DNA from: Armigeres subalbatus
Taxonomy: Eukaryota > Arthropoda > Insecta > Diptera > Culicidae
Reading direction: 5' to 3'
DNA: 64,000 nt
Assembly: GCF_024139115.2 (NCBI RefSeq)
Contig: NC_085141.1
Location: forward strand, 176,216,994 to 176,280,993
In this document: in pieces, positions 11,421-21,764 of the stretch
Numbering within the stretch: position 1 is the stretch's first letter
Layout: each line of letters opens with the position of its first letter
Notes under the pieces: generated by a model
Seen by the model: only the letters and a program-made list of their open reading frames with translations
The model's database searches: none
What the model was told of the DNA's origin: nothing
Program-made: the position numbers and the translations under genes

Positions 11421-11891
11421 TCAGATTTCTCTCACTACCAGTATTGATGTTGGATGCTCAGGCCCTATACGATCGGTGTACGTTTTACCACGAAACACGA
11501 ATTCCGCATGCGGAACTTCATTTATTGCCTCGAAATGATTTTTCATTCCCACTCGTTGTGAAATTTTCGAAGTGAACAGCGCTGATACCAGTTTTGGTCG
11601 CTTGTGCTTGGAATCGTCTGGGAGATTCTCTGTTGCTTGACCATCTTTCAACAGTTTAGCCAGTTCAATGGAACAAGATACTAGCGCTGATCCGATGCCC
11701 TTCCCTTCGAATTCCGGAAGCGTGGCCAGGAACATGATTTCGAATAGACAGTCAATGTTGAATTTTTCGAACAGGTTCACCTTGCCGTCCATCGTGATCA
11801 TGTACTGCATGAGATTCTTAGAACTTTCCGATATGCAGTGCTGATCGCGGAACGTCTCAAAGTAGTTGAGATCGCCGGGTGCGCTTGGCGT
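11421..11891 (-). CDS. Acetyltransferase exon 2
   Basis: This begins TPSAPGDLNYF directly after the acceptor TTTTCAG and ends with TGA at 11421-11423. It holds the acetyl-CoA binding loop and the C-terminal strands. It adds 27 residues ahead of the first internal Met at 11810, so the true exon is longer than the Met-started frame. Confidence 0.85.
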   Translation of the reverse strand, partial: TPSAPGDLNYFETFRDQHCISESSKNLMQYMITMDGKVNLFEKFNIDCLFEIMFLATLPEFEGKGIGSALVSCSIELAKLLKDGQATENLPDDSKHKRPKLVSALFTSKISQRVGMKNHFEAINEVPHAEFVFRGKTYTDRIGPEHPTSILVVREI

Positions 11892-12400
11892 CTGAAAATA
11901 TCAAAAATGCAAATCATTGAATGCAATTTATTATGACGATTGTAATATGCAATATAGGGGAAATTACGGCTTCGGCATGACTGTTATGTTCAAATTTGGC
12001 CCGTGGATTGTTATTGCCGAATTTCAGCATGTTGATACACAAAATATTAAGTTGCTGATAATAAACCGGACAAAGCCGTTATTTCCCCTAAATATTTTAA
12101 AATAATTACAGTTTTACTCACCTGTAACACATTGAACGAAACGCCAACGATTTTGTTACTAGGCACGTGCCTCGCAATCAGAGACGTTCCACTACGACCC
12201 ACGTCCAGGCAGAGTTGTTCCAAATCGACTTGCGCTTGCAGATCCAAGTTCACTTCCGACCCGATGCAAACGCATTCGTTGAGAAAAAATGACTTCCGCA
12301 AAACATCCATCGACTGCTCACGGTACTCTTCATCGTAGAAGATAATCTCGACTTCATCGTTGCAGCACGGAGCCCAGACTAGCGGCGTCGTCGTCATCAT
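11421..12400 (-). CDS. Arylalkylamine N-acetyltransferase-like protein (GNAT family), two exons
   Basis: A 249-aa protein built from exon 1 (12122-12400) and exon 2 (11421-11891). The donor reads CAG|GTGAGT and the acceptor TATTTTCAG|ACG, and the phase is 0 (exon 1 is exactly 93 codons). GNAT enzymes move acetyl from acetyl-CoA to an amine. Insect aaNAT-like members act on dopamine, octopamine, serotonin or other arylalkylamines in cuticle and neurotransmitter pathways; the substrate of this one cannot be read. Length and layout fit the family: an N-terminal strand-helix (VEIIFYDEEYREQSMDVLRKSFF) and the acetyl-CoA loop in FLATLPEFEGKGIGSALV at about 147-164. The usual R/Q that opens the R/Q-x-x-G-x-G/A motif is Glu155 here. 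The start is the first of two adjacent ATGs, in context AGCCATGATG. There is no signal peptide, so it is likely cytosolic. Confidence 0.88.
11955..12090. mobile_element. MITE filling the acetyltransferase intron
   Basis: Ends TAGGGGAAATTACGGCTTCG and (inverted) AAAGCCGTTATTTCCCCTA, flanked by AATA on both sides (11951-11954 and 12091-12094). It makes up 136 of the 230 intron bases. A relative lies at 28617-28805 inside a Fer1 intron. Confidence 0.6.
12122..12400 (-). CDS. Acetyltransferase exon 1
   Basis: 93 codons from the ATG at 12398-12400 to ...VLQ at the donor CAG|GTGAGT (intron starts at 12121). It carries the first strand-helix unit of the GNAT fold and the IVGVSFNVLQ strand. Confidence 0.85.
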
Positions 12401-12465
12401 GGCTATTGAATGGATGGAACGTACGAGTAAAGTTCACGTCCCTTGCTGAGCGATAGCTCATTTGA

Positions 12466-12471
12466 AACTGA
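12466..12471 (-). promoter_or_regulatory. Candidate initiator (TCAGTT) of the acetyltransferase gene
   Basis: The arthropod initiator TCAGTT lies about 66 bases upstream of the ATG. A DPE-like GGGACGTG follows about 28-30 bases further on, one base off ideal spacing. There is no TATA box at -30. This is inference from motif position only. Confidence 0.3.
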
Positions 12472-12642
12472 CCACAGTTTGTAGTAGAGATTCTCTATTG
12501 AGGAATGAGTTTATCAGTTTTATGAATTGCATATGCCTGTGTTTGTATGTTATTTCAAGCAGAGTTGTGCCTAGTGCTTAGCAAAGAAGGGCATCGGTTC
12601 CCGGTGACGGCGTGGGGCGCTTGAACTAATGGCAAATTATAT

Positions 12643-12965
12643 TAGGGTAACAGTTCCGATAGTCGTGGGTGTTTCTATAGTTGCGGTAGTACGGTTTGCA
12701 GGGAATTTACAAATTAAACGCAGTAACCCACATCACCGATCAATTAGTCGACCTGTCATAACACGAAGGAAACAAAAATAACATTGGAATCTCATTGAAA
12801 CTGGTAAAGTATCTTTAAAATACTTAATTTTTTTCTTTCACTTGCACCAATAGTTGCGGTAGTGTTCCAATAGTTGCGAATCCCGTATAAAACCTATGGG
12901 ATTCGCAACTATAGGAACGCGAATAACAAAATACCGCAACTATTGTAACACTGTACCAATAATTG
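12643..12965. mobile_element. MITE with internal hairpin (ATAGTTGCGGTAGT type)
   Basis: Repeated ATAGTTGCGGTAGT blocks occur, with an internal hairpin at about 12850-12920 whose arms are TAGTTGCGAATCCC and GGGATTCGCAACTA, with the inverted ACCGCAACTATT block beyond. The ends are imperfect (TAACAGTTCCGATAGT against TTACAATAG-type). It lies 5' of the acetyltransferase. Confidence 0.5.
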
Positions 12966-13289
12966 GAGGATTGATTTTAGGTAACAATAAAGGATTTTTA
13001 TGAAATGATGGCACGTTTCGAATAAAATAGAGATAATGAGCTTTCCGATGCATTATAAAGGTGAGGGAAATGAAGTATGGATTAGGTGTTATGGAGAAAT
13101 TCGCGTTGGAACGTGCTTAGTTCCTCCACTATTGGGTCTTTTGCCCTAGATGCTATGAATGTAAACGAAAAAGTGAGATCTTCAACAAAATGATTTATTT
13201 CATTGGTACCTTTCTAAAAGCGTGTCGAACTTTTTAAGTTGATTTTTTGCTGGACCATGGAAGAGCCAAATAACTGATTTTCATTGTAG

Positions 13290-13482
13290 CTAAGGGAACG
13301 GTTCCCCCACTTCATCTCATAGCTCCTATTTCCATCCCATTAAAAACAAAGCAATGGAAAGGAATTTGGTTTGTTTATTATTCTTGTGATTTTTTCAGCA
13401 GTTAGCACGCATGTTGGCAAAAAGAAGCGACGAATTTGGTGCCGTATTTCTTTGTTTAGCGATGAGATGGATACAGGGTTTG
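13290..13482. repeat. Repeat shared in inverted form with 16090-16200
   Basis: CAGCAGTTAGCACGCATGTT..CAAAAAGAAGC.ACGAA.TTGGTG reappears inverted near 16110-16175. It continues at 13995 after the inserted MITE (13483-13988). The open frame starting at 13371 runs from this repeat into the MITE and is not a gene. Confidence 0.5.
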
Positions 13483-13988
13483 CCAAGGGGCAACTAACTC
13501 TAAACTTTCGACAGTATTCAGAAATACTAACAAATACTAGCGAAAAACTACGTTGTATCTATGGCAAATTGATCAAAGAGCCCTGGTTGGCAAAGCATGA
13601 AGCAACACCACACAGTCAACACAGTGCACCCCGTTTTATGCAACACATAATTTCTGTCTCCTTCAAGTTCTAAAAAATCACTGAACAACTACCTATTTCT
13701 AATACTAATATTTTTTGGACAATCTCTAGGGCTCCTGTTTTTGTTTGATGGCATAAGGAATATAAAATGCAGTTTGAATGTTTCCTAGAATCTGTAGACA
13801 GTAGAAATCAGGTGTTTCCAAAACGGGGGAACACTGTGTTTCAACAACTTACTGGCAAACGCCATAACAACCGAACTAGCAATCGAATGTTTGTTTGTGG
13901 AAAATCATGGATACTAGAAATATCACGAAATACTATTGTAGGAACATGAGTAATACAAAAGCAAAGTTTAGAGTTAGTTGCCCCTTGG
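13483..13988. mobile_element. 506-bp DNA element with CCAAGGGGCAAC ends
   Basis: Terminal inverted repeats of about 25 bp: CCAAGGGGCAACTAACTCTA at the left and the complement TAGAGTTAGTTGCCCCTTGG at the right. It is flanked by GGTTTG on both sides (13477-13482 and 13989-13994), a 6-bp target duplication. I see no transposase. Confidence 0.65.
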
Positions 13989-13994
13989 GGTTTG

Positions 13995-14925
13995 CAGAAA
14001 TCGCTCTCAATCAGGCATTGAAAGCGTGAGTGAAGCGGACTAGCATTGATCTACGCCAGTGAGTGAAGAGCCTTGCTCAGATGGATACCAAACAACGATT
14101 ATGAGCGATCGTTGCTCCGTAAACAACGAGCAACCGAGTTCGCCAAGCAACTAAAACATCAAAACACATCAGGTGTTCTGCTTCATTCACTCTACTTGCA
14201 AGTTGCTGGGATGGAGGAGAGAAAGTATCAAAGCCTCTGATGCAATGTATCAGAGTTCCATTCTCATAGCGGACTAAATTTTCCTAATGTCTGAAAATAT
14301 TTTTCTAACAGCGTGTGGCAACAACACTCATTATTAGGTTACCAGGTGATTTGCCTCGCTCAGTTGTCTCCCATTGGTGAGCGATGAAGATCTTTAAACT
14401 TTGAATCAACGAACGCCAAATTTCAACGATCTAAAAAGCATCAGCGATTAGGCCGCAGTAAAGCATCAATTTTTCATGAATTTAGTCGATTTTTACATAT
14501 GATCTGATTTTTTTCAATAACTGCTCTCAATAGGTAACCCTACAACGATAAAAGAGAGGCAAAAACTGTTCCGAATCATAACAAGCCATGATAACAAATT
14601 TATCAAACTTGTATACAAGTGCGAAAAAACAGAATCGGATAGGCAGCCCCACAGAAAAATGGTGATTCTCGCTTTGTTTTCGCTCCTTTCGTGTTGGTTA
14701 CTGCACAGCTGTGTAGAACAAGTTAAAATGCATCATCAGAGCCAATGCTCCCCGCATTTGGAGCTTTCTAAAAGAAATTTATCATGGGGTATAGCCTCTC
14801 GAATCAGTTCTCTATCATGACAGCTTGCAAAAAAAGTTTCTCGCGGTATGCTACATATCGTATATGTATACAGAGATGTTAAGTGAGAGACTTGTTCTTT
14901 CTCTTTAGGATTCAATTCCTGGATA
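13995..14925. other. Non-coding stretch, no gene seen
   Basis: No coding frame with recognisable content. It is probably the continuation of the older repeat interrupted at 13483-13988, then unique AT-rich DNA. Confidence 0.35.
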
Positions 14926-14928
14926 AAT

Positions 14929-14977
14929 ATATGTACAGTGAGTAAATATATGTACAGTGGATGAATATATGTACAGG
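14929..14977. repeat. Short tandem repeat (ATATATGTACAG units)
   Basis: Three copies of an 18-19-bp unit containing ATATATGTACAG (AAATATATGTACAGTGAGT, then variants). They are nearly identical. Confidence 0.6.
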
Positions 14978-15249
14978 AGATCGGAACAGTTCCTCTATAA
15001 ACTGAAATTGTTAATTTAGAAAACATAAAACCATAAAGCCACCTATTCCTTTACGTTCGATTTGTTTGGCAATATTTTGTCAAATGTCTCGAATGTCTCA
15101 TTGACCCTACCGTTGAAACTGTCATCTCCGACTTGGTAATGCCATGCCATAACCCAGTGCTGCTCAGCATTTTGGGCGTTTTTTCCTTGATTTGCTTCTC
15201 ACACAATAAAAAGAAGCTTTGACCATACAATTTAGCACTTGGTCGAAAG

Positions 15250-15515
15250 CTTTGAAATCAAGCTCTATTTGGAATAAGGGCGAATGTTGCAAGAGAGAAT
15301 TCTCTTCGTCGACTTCCCCTCTTTTGAATAAAAGTGACAAGCAGCGGATTTCTTCGTGGTTTATCACCTCAGAACGATAGAAGACAATGCGAACTTGCAT
15401 TCTGAGGTGATAAACTGCAAAGAAATCCCCTGCTTGTCACTATTATTCAAAAGAGGGAAAGTCGACGTAGAGAATTCTCTTGCAACATTCGCCCTTTTAC
15501 CAGATAGAGCTTGAA
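15250..15515. repeat. Long palindrome / foldback element
   Basis: Arms of about 115-120 bp (15260-15373 and 15400-15514) are inverted copies, with a spacer of about 26 bp. Matching blocks include GGCGAATGTTGCAAGAGA, AGAGAATTCTCTTCGTCGAC and GTTTATCACCTCAGAA. A transcript would form a long, slightly mismatched hairpin. Confidence 0.7.
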
Positions 15516-15942
15516 ATGTATCTATCTGCTGAGGGTAATAAAACGGATGTTAGTGTTAAATTCACTCGATACAAAACGATCAAAGCAAAACAAAAGTGCG
15601 GCCCGCGGGCTTAGCTTTCCAGCTGAAAATGATTTGAATTTTATATTAATAATTGTTTATTGTCTTATGGAAAAAGCGAGCAATGGGTAATGTTTTATAA
15701 TAACCGCGAGTAGACGTAGGATCTGTATAAACGTAACGTATTTACATTTAACTTCTAACTTTTATATCTATGGAGTTTGATTATAGGTATTTATATTGGA
15801 AACGACAACTTCCATGCTGTGTAGAATTATTAGCATTTTGTTTATTCAGAACCTCTGGAAATAAAACTAATATCTAAATACATAATTAGAATTGCTTTGT
15901 TTCTAACTATTAAGCCCTTATTTACTCAAGCAAATGTAGGGC

Positions 15943-15945
<3 letters not shown>

Positions 15946-16003
<58 letters not shown>
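15946..16003. repeat. (TA)n microsatellite
   Basis: An uninterrupted run of about 29 TA dinucleotides. Confidence 0.95.
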
Positions 16004-16008
<5 letters not shown>

Positions 16009-16089
16009 TTATTAATGATAGTATTTGAAGTTTAAAAATTCTATTTATAATATTTTCAGACTTGGGCAAAATGTGCTATTTTAGGGGAA

Positions 16090-16200
16090 CTGCCCCGTTT
16101 TCCAAACAAAGAAATACACACCAATTTCGTTGCTTCTTTTTGCTAACATGCGTGCTTACTGCTGAATAAAATTCACATCAATGAGAAACAAGTCAATGAA
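16090..16200. repeat. Inverted copy of the 13290-13482 repeat
   Basis: The segment GAAATACACACCAATTTCGT..GCTTCTTTTTGCTAACATGC is the reverse complement of 13385-13450 with a few mismatches. Confidence 0.5.
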
Positions 16201-16226
16201 CTAAAATAGAGGAGGTACTGCTAATA

Positions 16227-16479
16227 CACAGAGAAACAGACGTCTCACTTAGAACAAAATGCACTAAAAATCATCGTCACGTTAACATGGTCGCCCAATG
16301 CTAAAATCACTGTGTGTGGCCAAGCGGCAACCAGATGGCGGTAGTGCGCAAACGTCAAACACAAGCAAAATCGATGCAAGCGCCATCGGTGGCCGATTGA
16401 CCACCTACAAAAAATTGAATCAACCGTTTAAAAGCTGAACGATAGATCATGTGTTGAGTGAGACGTCTGTTTCTCTGTG
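16227..16479. mobile_element. MITE with CACAGAGAAACAGACGTCTC ends
   Basis: Perfect 23-bp terminal inverted repeats starting CACAGAGAAACAGACGTCTC. The 7-bp flank GCTAATA is duplicated at 16220-16226 and 16480-16486. 253 bp, no coding frame. Confidence 0.75.
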
Positions 16480-16905
16480 GCTAATACTTCAACGAAAAAT
16501 TATTCAATGTTTTGATTCCAAACTCTACGTAACGTTTAATAAGTCTACGTCAAGTTTAATAATACAATTTCTCAGAAAATGCAAAACAAAGAATAAGATA
16601 CAGTTTATTCAAATATTCTATTGGAAATTATTTGTTTGTGAACTTTTTTAAAACATTTACAAGTAATACAGCAAAATTTTATAAATGGATTAACACTATT
16701 ACTGATTGTGCATTTTTAATTGCTAATGCCTTCTGCAAACAAATGAAAGTAATTATATTAATCAAATTTTTATTTTCATCAGTGTAGTTGGTTTTGTTTG
16801 CTGGGAAATCAGAACTGTTATAGTAACCATGTCCATGTCTTAATGTACGTGTCGTTTAGTACCAAGCACAACTTATATTATATGGTCAGTCATATGACAT
16901 GACTC

Positions 16906-18043
16906 CCCAGGTAACCATTAAGCACTTTAATAAGCCTTATATAAACCATATAACAACATTTCAGTGCCTATAAGCTGTATATATGATTTTTAAGTGCTAA
17001 TTAGCCGTATAAACTTCAAGCATGAAAAGAAGCCGTATATCGGTATATAACGCTTTGATATAAGCCCTGTGGATTCAAGCCGAATAAGGGAATTATTATT
17101 ACCAATTTAGAGCTACTATCTATGACGTTTTGGTAGAATCAATAACAATCACACCTAGAATTTTATAACCTGTCTCTTTTACTCGCATTAAAAACATTTG
17201 TTTTTGTAATCAGTCGTGTATGCTTTTCAATATTATTACAATGATAAATAATAATCTGCAGCCAAGTCTGCATCATATTACATGAAAAATGCCAGAAAAA
17301 TGTTTCATGAGCTGTGAATTTATTCTACAGCAATATTTATTAATCTTCACCTGAAAGATATTTTCTAAATGGGTTTCCTACACACTTAAAATAAATCACC
17401 GAATTCGGTAAAATTTTACCGAAATCTCAACAGCAGAACTGTTCGGTAAATAATTTAACTGATTTTCGGTGATTTTGACAGTTGGGCAATGGAAAAAAAT
17501 ACAAAAAATCTGTAAAATAAATTACCGAACAGTTCTGCTGTTGAGATTTCGGTAAAATTTACCAAATACGGTGAAATGAGTTAAGTGTGTTGATAATTAG
17601 GCAGATGAAAACCTGCTTTTTATCCCTTCCAATCATACATCCATGCAGATCCGTGTTGGATCAGATGGTAAAGTAAGCGACAAACCTAAACAAAAATCAT
17701 CAAACACAGCTCCAAGCGTTCAAGCCCGGAGTTAAATTTAATTAGCAAAAATTTGAATCCCCAATAGGAATAAAAGAGAAAGAACGCATTAGAATGTAAA
17801 CAAGTATTTTCCATTTCATTTTTTTCTTCGTTCCGTTTTAACTCGTCTAAAAAATTTGACATTTCGGCATAGGCGTGGAAAAATTGGTAGGGGCAAGCAC
17901 TAAATCAGCCAAACAATTCGCCAAAAGCGGCTTTTGAGCAGCACTAAAGAATATTGTAAGTCTTATTAGCACTGTTGACAGGATTTTAGTGCGACTATAG
18001 AGCCGAAATAAAGTCGATTTTAACGGCTTAATGGTTACTTGGG
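16906..18043. mobile_element. 1138-bp DNA element with CCCAGGTAACCATTAAGC ends
   Basis: The left end CCCAGGTAACCATTAAGC has the inverted right end GCTTAATGGTTACTTGGG. The related copy at 62697-64000 lacks it and reads GACTCGTACCC across the site, so the insertion duplicated TC (16904-16905 and 18044-18045). There is no long coding frame. A second MITE (17384-17591) lies inside. The superfamily is not identified. Confidence 0.65.
17384..17591. mobile_element. MITE with long inverted halves (ACACACTTAA ends)
   Basis: The ends read ACACACTTAA and TTAAGTGTGT. Inside, the blocks TTTTACCGAAATCTCAACAG and CAGAACTGTTCGGTAA occur in both halves in inverted orientation. It is a typical mosquito Tc1/mariner-like MITE. 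Confidence 0.65.
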
Positions 18044-18834
18044 TCGTACCCATCCCGGGATCATGTGGATTATGAAACCAATCACCTGGATGAGCAGACC
18101 AAATCTCTCTAATTGTATTCTTCTTCATCCACCACCGCCGCCCTCGCTGCCTCAGCCATCATCGGCCGCTAGCCGTGAACTCCGAGCTATGCGATGGGCG
18201 ATTACATCCATCGCAACCGACACCACTGCATCCGACCATCATCAAGCACAGAATGAAAAAAAAAATGCGCCCACTTCTTTCATGCATATTCGCGGACCCA
18301 CCGGCAGTTCTACCGCTGGTGATTGCATGCTGTCGCTGTGTAGGTAAACACAGCAAACGAACGAACGAAACGAAAAAATGCGCGATCAAAAAGCACGTCA
18401 AAACGCGCTGCTGTCACAAATTGTAATGACTCGCACACGGCAGACACTGCTTCTTTTATACACAAAGAAAATCTTCCGATAGAATCGAAGGCCCGTGACA
18501 TACCGCATTCTGATGTCCGTGTTAGGAATACACGAGATTGGTTACATATTAAATTTTTACTGGATTTGACAATAATTGAAATTTTCAATAGCTTATCGTT
18601 AATAATCTTGAAATAGGCAAATTGCTGGAGAGTGTCCGAGTCTATTGATATATAAATCTTAAAAATCCATCGAAAGATAAAGGCGCTAGTAACGTTCAAA
18701 ATCTTCCTTGCAGCGTAAAGCTCTCGATTTCCAAAAATCTAAATGACACCAAGTATAGTAAAGAAAGACGTAAGTCCTACGTCAAAAAATAACGTCCACT
18801 GGTTGTACGAAGCCCCATATAGAAGTGGTCATGT

Positions 18835-18993
18835 AAGGGACGATTCAAATATGACGTCCACTACTTTTTGAGATTTCTAGACCCCCCTCCCCCCTCTGTC
18901 ACGCTTTTTTGTATACTTAGTATATGTATTTTCACAAAATCTTAAACCCCCCCCCCCTAAAACCTGTGACATCATTGTTGAACGACCCCTAAT
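18835..18993. mobile_element. Foldback MITE (GTCGTTCAA...ATGA type)
   Basis: TAAGGGACGATTCAAATATG at the left pairs with the inverted right end (TCATTGTTGAACGACCCCTA). Internal C-runs (CCCCCCTCCCCCC) are typical of this MITE group. Similar elements are at 29224-29392 and 37622-40382. Confidence 0.5.
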
Positions 18994-18999
18994 AATTAT

Positions 19000-19835
19000 T
19001 ATTTTTTAAATTCTTTATTAAAGAGGCTTGTGGCCCTAGTTTGGCTCACCTCTGTCATACTTATTTCCATTTATAGGCATTTAGGGCATAGGTACTGATA
19101 AGGCAAACAAATAACTTTCATTGATTCCAAATTCCAGTCATTTTAAGTTGAAAAGGAAAAATTTAAAATTGATTGGCTCGTCAGGAATTGAGATTTAATG
19201 TAAGGCAATAGTGAACGTAATTCTTTCTGTATGCATCCGACTGTTGTAAGAAACGTAGTTGTTACTATTTCTTCAGAAGCATTTTTTTCAAGGTGAATAC
19301 AATACTTAACCCTTTCAGGTCCTTTATTTTCCCAAGTGGTATTACACAGTACATTTGATATATTCTACTTGTTTTCGTGATAAATGATGGAGAAATGACA
19401 GAACAAGTTGAATTTTTGTGTGTGTCATGTGCAAGGAATGTAAAATAACAACATTGCCAATGACAATAACACTATCCTCTCTTGTAAATGTTGGGACAAA
19501 CTCAACTCGCAATAAGCGTTTGTCGCAAACTGCAACAGAATAGGACAATGATCACCTGCCGTGCATTTTGAGAAGAAGTCGTTTTTCGATGGTGTTTTTG
19601 GTTAAATAAGTATCAGTTATCAATGTTTAGACGTAAACTTAACCATCTGTTGACATGATTTGTGTTTTACTTCGGAAATATAAGTTTATCGCAGTTTGAA
19701 AAGTTCACAACAATTACCTCTCCATGTTTGTTGCAAATAAAATGGAACGCAATAATGTCTTTATCCTCTGCAGATGAGGACAAAGAGTTATCGCTATTCT
19801 CTTTTGTTGCTTGTTTTTTGCCTTTTTCAGCGACA
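19000..19835. other. Non-coding stretch, no gene seen
   Basis: No coding evidence. A decayed retroelement 3' tail on the minus strand (TTTATTAAAGAGGCTTGTGG near 19014) resembles those at 29955-30000 and 23160-23213. Confidence 0.35.
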
Positions 19836-19839
19836 ATTC

Positions 19840-20345
19840 ATTCCTTGGTCATGGGTTATCTAAACTGCAAAACTACCGTTTTTTGTTATTCAAAGCTCCA
19901 ATATGTATTCAACCATACCCAATACATCTTTTAGGGAATCAATAAATATGATTAGATTGTTTAGGGATGCTCTAAGTCATCTGAGTTATCCTTTAATACA
20001 GAACGTCCGATCTACAACAGTGATACTAGCTTTTTTTCGTCATTCAAAGCTTCGATTTGTATTTAACCATATCCAACCATAACCATATCCTGGAATATCA
20101 ACAGAAATCATAAGATAGCTTTTGTATATCCTGGGTCATCCAAACTGTCATTGAGTTTAGAACTTGAATTTTACAGCCATGAATTTAGTTTTTTCGTCAC
20201 TCGAAGATAAAATATATAGTCAACCATTACTTCATTAGTTCTCCAAAAGATCTACTGATACGATAGGATAGCTCTGGGATGGGTCATCTGGATTGTTCTT
20301 AAGTTCAGAACAGGTGATCTATAGGTACGACACCAGCTTTTTCTT
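19840..20345. repeat. Old, diverged tandem array (about 150-160 bp units)
   Basis: The motif TTTTTTCGTCATTCAAAGC..AT.TGTATT.AACCAT recurs at about 19880, 20031 and 20190, with a partial fourth near 20337. Each is preceded by a GGGTCATC.AAACTG-like block. Similarity is low, so the array is old. Confidence 0.4.
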
Positions 20346-20785
20346 GTCAGCTTGATTTTCCGGTAGCTTTATACGGCCATGAAACATGGACGTTAAAGGA
20401 GGCTGATCGGAGAGCTTTCAGAGTGTTTGAGCGTAAGGTTCTGCAAACAATACTCGGCGGTAAACAGGAGAACGGTATCTGGCGGCGTCGCATGAATCAC
20501 GAGTTCTACCACGACACGGCAGACTACGGTGGGCTAGACACGTTGTTCGTACGCCGGCAGAACGTTAAGCGAAGATAATATTTAGTAGAGAACCCGGAAA
20601 AGGCCGTAGGCATCGAGGAAGGCCGCGTACACGATGGCTTTTTGCTGTTGAAGTGGACTTGAGGGCGCTCAACGTTCAGGGTGACTGTAAGCGATTGGCC
20701 CAGGATCGAGTCCATTGGAGAAGCATACTTCATTCGGCGTAGGTTCATCGAAAAGCTGTAGCCCATCAAGTATCAAGTAAGTAAA
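20345..20785 (+). pseudogene. 3' fragment of an RTE-clade element (family D)
   Basis: This reads [21 protein letters not shown], then ERKVLQTILGGKQENGIWRR and RRMNHEF, followed by decayed frames and the C-terminus (KL*PIKYQVSK). These are the conserved C-terminal blocks of RTE proteins after the RT domain. The 5' part is missing and stops are present. Confidence 0.65.
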
Positions 20786-21379
20786 TATTCATATCCCTTC
20801 TCTTTGATATGCGATCTTACTGCGAGACATGTCCTGTCGTGGTGGTATCACATGTTGACTATTTTTGGTTAGTGCCACGTCACATATCATCTGTCATTGA
20901 CGCACTGATTTTACGGATGTGATCAAACGCGTCTTGGAGCCTTAAATGGTAATGCATTCAGTAGGGCCACTTTCACCAGTGAAAATTATGTGAGATCTCT
21001 AATTTACTACAATACTTTTCTGATACGTTCCCTGATGATGATGAGTTATAAATCTAGCTAGGTAAGAATATACCAGTAGAAATTGCGATCAAGTTTATCG
21101 ACATTAATAGGGAATCGACTGATAGATTCACTGAGTAGAAGTTTTATCAAGACTAGAAACGTAGCGTTTGTTTTATTTTGTTATGTTATTAAAAATATCA
21201 AAAAATTATAATGATGTTATGAAAATCAACTTACATTGGCCTCCTTCTCGATCATTTTTTACTTAATGGATAGGGAATTGGCGTGATGAAGCTTTACTTT
21301 GGCAAAATGAGTCTTTTAGCTGACTATGGCCCAAACCACGTTATACTATACCTGCTTGTAATAAGGTTTTAAGTATAAT

Positions 21380-21695
21380 CACAGATAACAGATATTTATG
21401 CTAGAGCAAATTTTATCGAAAATCCTGTGTAAACTTTTGAATTGATATACGTTGGCCCACTACTGCCATCTACTCAACTGATTGCGGCAGTACATACAAA
21501 CGCAGCGGATTAACAACCGTCGAACGCAGCCAATGTATTTGACAGCTGCATTCGGGCTGCGTTTTCAATAACAATGATCCTTGCGCCATCTCCAATCGAT
21601 TGCAAAACGCGGTCCAAATTTAAAATACATTTGAATTAACGGTTGCGGATGTTTACACACGTATCGGATGCCAGCCTCAATATCTGTTATCTGTG
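21380..21695. mobile_element. MITE with CACAGATAACAGATATT ends
   Basis: 17-bp terminal inverted repeats CACAGATAACAGATATT/AATATCTGTTATCTGTG. GTATAAT is duplicated on both sides (21373-21379 and 21696-21702). 316 bp, no coding frame. The 7-bp duplication and CACAG ends match the style of 16227-16479. Confidence 0.75.
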
Positions 21696-21764
21696 GTATA
21701 ATAGACAACTTAGGGACCATTTCTTCACCGTCGCTTAACTCTTAAGCGGTGCTTACTTACCAAA

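Larger units (their letters stand above)
16560..18792 (+). mobile_element. Interspersed repeat, copy 1 (inverted partner at 62697-64000)
   Basis: The sequence from 16560 to 18792 matches, in reverse orientation, 62697-64000, except for a 1.1-kb insertion here (16906-18043). Shared landmarks are CAGTCATATGACATGACT (16887-16904), CGTACCCATCCCGGGA (18045-18060), a TATAAAAG box read on the minus strand (18453-18460), and AGGACTTACGTC/GACGTAAGTCCTACGTC at the edge. The segment matching the 54-codon frame of copy 2 is frameshifted here by a longer A/T run near 18256-18265. Confidence 0.7.

Noticed and set aside
13371..13673. 100-codon frame as a possible small gene
   Set aside because: It crosses the boundary of a DNA element at 13483, and the upstream part is a dispersed repeat (inverted at 16090-16200).
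18039..18426. Proline/histidine-rich open frames on the plus strand
   Set aside because: They lie in the interspersed repeat shared with 62697-64000, and the partner copy does not preserve the plus-strand reading.
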